A DNA stretch of 13,749 nt from AC-32 sp036522595 (lineage in GTDB: Bacteria; Actinomycetota; Thermoleophilia; Gaiellales; Gaiellaceae), in NCBI GenBank assembly GCA_036522595.1, contig DATDFL010000245.1, positions 1-13,749 of the forward strand, read 5' to 3'. The position numbers and the translations under genes were made by a program. The notes beneath the pieces are model-generated. The model made no database searches. It was not told the DNA's origin and worked only from the letters and a program-made list of their open reading frames with translations. This document shows, in pieces, positions 13,110 to 13,749 of this stretch (positions are counted from its first letter, which is position 1; every line of letters begins with the position of its first letter).

Positions 13110-13115
13110 ATCCTA
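13110..13115 (-). promoter_or_regulatory. -10-like box TAGGAT ahead of the 83-aa gene
   Basis: On the minus strand TAGGAT lies seven bases before GTG 13102, the spacing expected if transcription starts at the first base of the gene. It touches the left end of the palindromic element. The same bases also serve as the best SD candidate (AGGA), so either reading is possible. No good -35 box is seen. Confidence 0.3.
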
Positions 13116-13277
13116 GTGCCTCGTCCAGCAATACATGCCGGCCTCTGGCCCGCGATCACGCGGCGCCAGAGTCCACCCTTGCCCTTAGCAAGGCAATCCA
13201 GCCTTGCTGCGGTCAAGTGCGAACTCTGGCTTGGTGCTCGCGACCCAGAGACACGGCGGCATTACTGGACGAGGCAC
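13116..13277. mobile_element. 162-bp palindromic MITE-like element
   Basis: The ends are inverted repeats: GTGCCTCGTCCAG at 13116-13128 and its reverse complement at 13265-13277, extended by the related segments AAT and TGCCG/GCCG further in. The whole element is an imperfect palindrome. At its centre AGCAAGGC (13187-13194) and GCCTTGCT (13201-13208) form a perfect hairpin with loop AATCCA. Between centre and ends, GCCAGAGT (13165-13172) pairs with ACTCTGGC (13223-13230), and each arm has its own CTCTGG/CCAGAG hairpin. No transposase is encoded. TA lies near both junctions (13114-13115 and 13281-13282), but I cannot identify an exact target-site duplication. It resembles a non-autonomous fold-back transposon; the parent IS family is not assignable by eye. 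Confidence 0.65.
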
Positions 13278-13280
13278 GGT

Positions 13281-13286
13281 TAGCAT
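13281..13286 (+). promoter_or_regulatory. -10-like box TAGCAT ahead of the 112-aa gene
   Basis: TAGCAT matches the -10 consensus at four of six positions and lies six bases before GTG 13293, so a transcript would begin at or next to the start codon. This would explain the lack of an SD. It is three bases outside the palindromic element, whose end would supply any -35 contacts. No clear -35 box is seen. Confidence 0.35.
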
Positions 13287-13292
13287 CGCGCT

Positions 13293-13631
13293 GTGAGGAA
13301 GCAGTCCGCCGCCCGGTTCGCGGAGCGCGAGATCCACGGGATCGACGATGCGGGCGAGGCCGAGCGGGTGGTGATCTGGATCGAGCGGCTGCCGGGGGCG
13401 CTGTGGGCGGTCGGCCGCGCCGTCAATCCGCAGTACCGCCGCAGCGACGAGGCCCGGCGCGACGATTACGTCTTTCAGGGCTACGAGCTCTCGGACGCCC
13501 TGTCGGCGGCGAACGAGACGCTCGAGGACGATGCGCGAGTCTCGGAGCAGGACGGGCACGACGAGAAGATCAAGCCGTTCGTCCGCGAGGAGCTGCTGCG
13601 GCCTTTGGAGCGCTGGTTCTTCGGGCGCTAG
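13293..13631 (+). CDS. Hypothetical protein, 112 aa
   Basis: I do not recognise this acidic, soluble-looking protein. It starts at GTG 13293 without an SD, probably on a leaderless transcript. A basic N-terminus leads to EREIHGIDDAGEAERVVIWI, a strand-like core containing LPGALWAVGRAVNP, then a charged region with YVFQGYELSDALSAANETL and a C-terminal helix ending LLRPLERWFFGR. No Cys, membrane helix or catalytic motif stands out. The alternation suggests a small alpha/beta domain. The downstream aldolase-like reading frame runs through its stop without a clear start, so the two may be translationally coupled. The gene lies directly beyond the palindromic element and is divergent from the 83-aa gene. 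Confidence 0.75.
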   Translation: MRKQSAARFAEREIHGIDDAGEAERVVIWIERLPGALWAVGRAVNPQYRRSDEARRDDYVFQGYELSDALSAANETLEDDARVSEQDGHDEKIKPFVREELLRPLERWFFGR

Positions 13632-13633
13632 CG

Positions 13634-13749
13634 GTCCGCGAGGAGCTGTGCGTCGCGTTGCGGCGCATCGCCGAGGGCGGGCTCGTCCGCGGCACCGAGG
13701 GGAATGCGAGCGCTCGGGCCGGCGAGCTCGTTGCGATCTCGCCGAGCGG
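13634..13749 (+). CDS. Class II aldolase/adducin-family protein, N-terminal fragment (cut by window edge)
   Basis: Only about 38 residues are visible. They read VREELCVALRRIAEGGLVRG, then TEGNASAR, then a strand ending VAISPS. The GLVRGTEGNASAR stretch corresponds to the phosphate-binding loop of class II aldolases (FucA, AraD, MtnB and relatives), with the Gly-Asn-x-Ser/Ala-x-Arg pattern. The start is unclear: no ATG or GTG lies in frame near the beginning. TTG 13658 is in frame but would remove the first helix, and the frame stays open upstream into the preceding gene. The metal-binding His residues would be beyond the window, so substrate and activity cannot be judged. Confidence 0.6.

Noticed and set aside
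13103..13216. Extension of the 83-aa gene to an ATG at 13216
   Set aside because: The extra residues are encoded by the palindromic element, while GTG 13102 has suitable upstream signals just outside it.
1..13749. CRISPR arrays, tRNA or rRNA genes, phage genes, transposases, toxin-antitoxin pairs
   Set aside because: I looked for regular direct repeats, tRNA-like cloverleaf sequences and typical proteins and found none; the only mobile-type signal is the non-coding palindrome at 13116-13277.

Overview
The window is high-GC DNA with GTG and TTG starts, four-base gene overlaps and some apparently leaderless genes. A DUF4232 lipoprotein and a LivM-LivG fusion add to an actinobacterial look. I infer a member of the Actinobacteria, possibly a deep branch such as Thermoleophilia, but no rRNA or marker gene here proves this. 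Nearly all of the window is coding. I saw no tRNA, rRNA or CRISPR array.

Layout, left to right. (1) 1-1031, minus strand: an unrecognised protein with about five membrane segments, cut by the left edge. (2) 1131-2738, plus: an APC-superfamily amino acid permease with a good promoter and Shine-Dalgarno (SD) site. (3) 2735-3310, minus: a DUF4232-type lipoprotein whose stop overlaps the permease stop. (4) 3318-3501: a promoter, a 14-codon leader ORF with an ideal SD, and a perfect intrinsic terminator, all ahead of rsgA. This looks like a transcription attenuator. (5) 3502-11632, plus: eight tightly packed genes: rsgA, livH, a livM-livG fusion, a LivK-type lipoprotein, two unrecognised envelope proteins, a DUF421 protein and an ornithine cyclodeaminase/mu-crystallin family enzyme. 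Largest gap is 34 bp; four of the seven junctions overlap or abut. (6) 11629-13102, minus: an MFS_3-type exporter preceded by an 83-aa unknown protein; the exporter converges on the cyclodeaminase gene with a shared CTAG stop. (7) 13116-13277: a 162-bp palindromic, MITE-like element between divergent genes. (8) 13293-13631, plus: a 112-aa unknown protein, then the first residues of a class II aldolase/adducin-family protein running off the right edge.

How the parts may work together. If the terminator at 3451-3471 acts on the whole run, translation of a 14-aa peptide would gate a ribosome-assembly GTPase together with a HAAT-type ABC uptake system and an amino-acid-metabolising enzyme. That is the most unusual arrangement here. 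The transporter is also odd: its only ATPase domain is fused to LivM, has a degraded ABC signature motif, and no LivF partner lies in the cluster.
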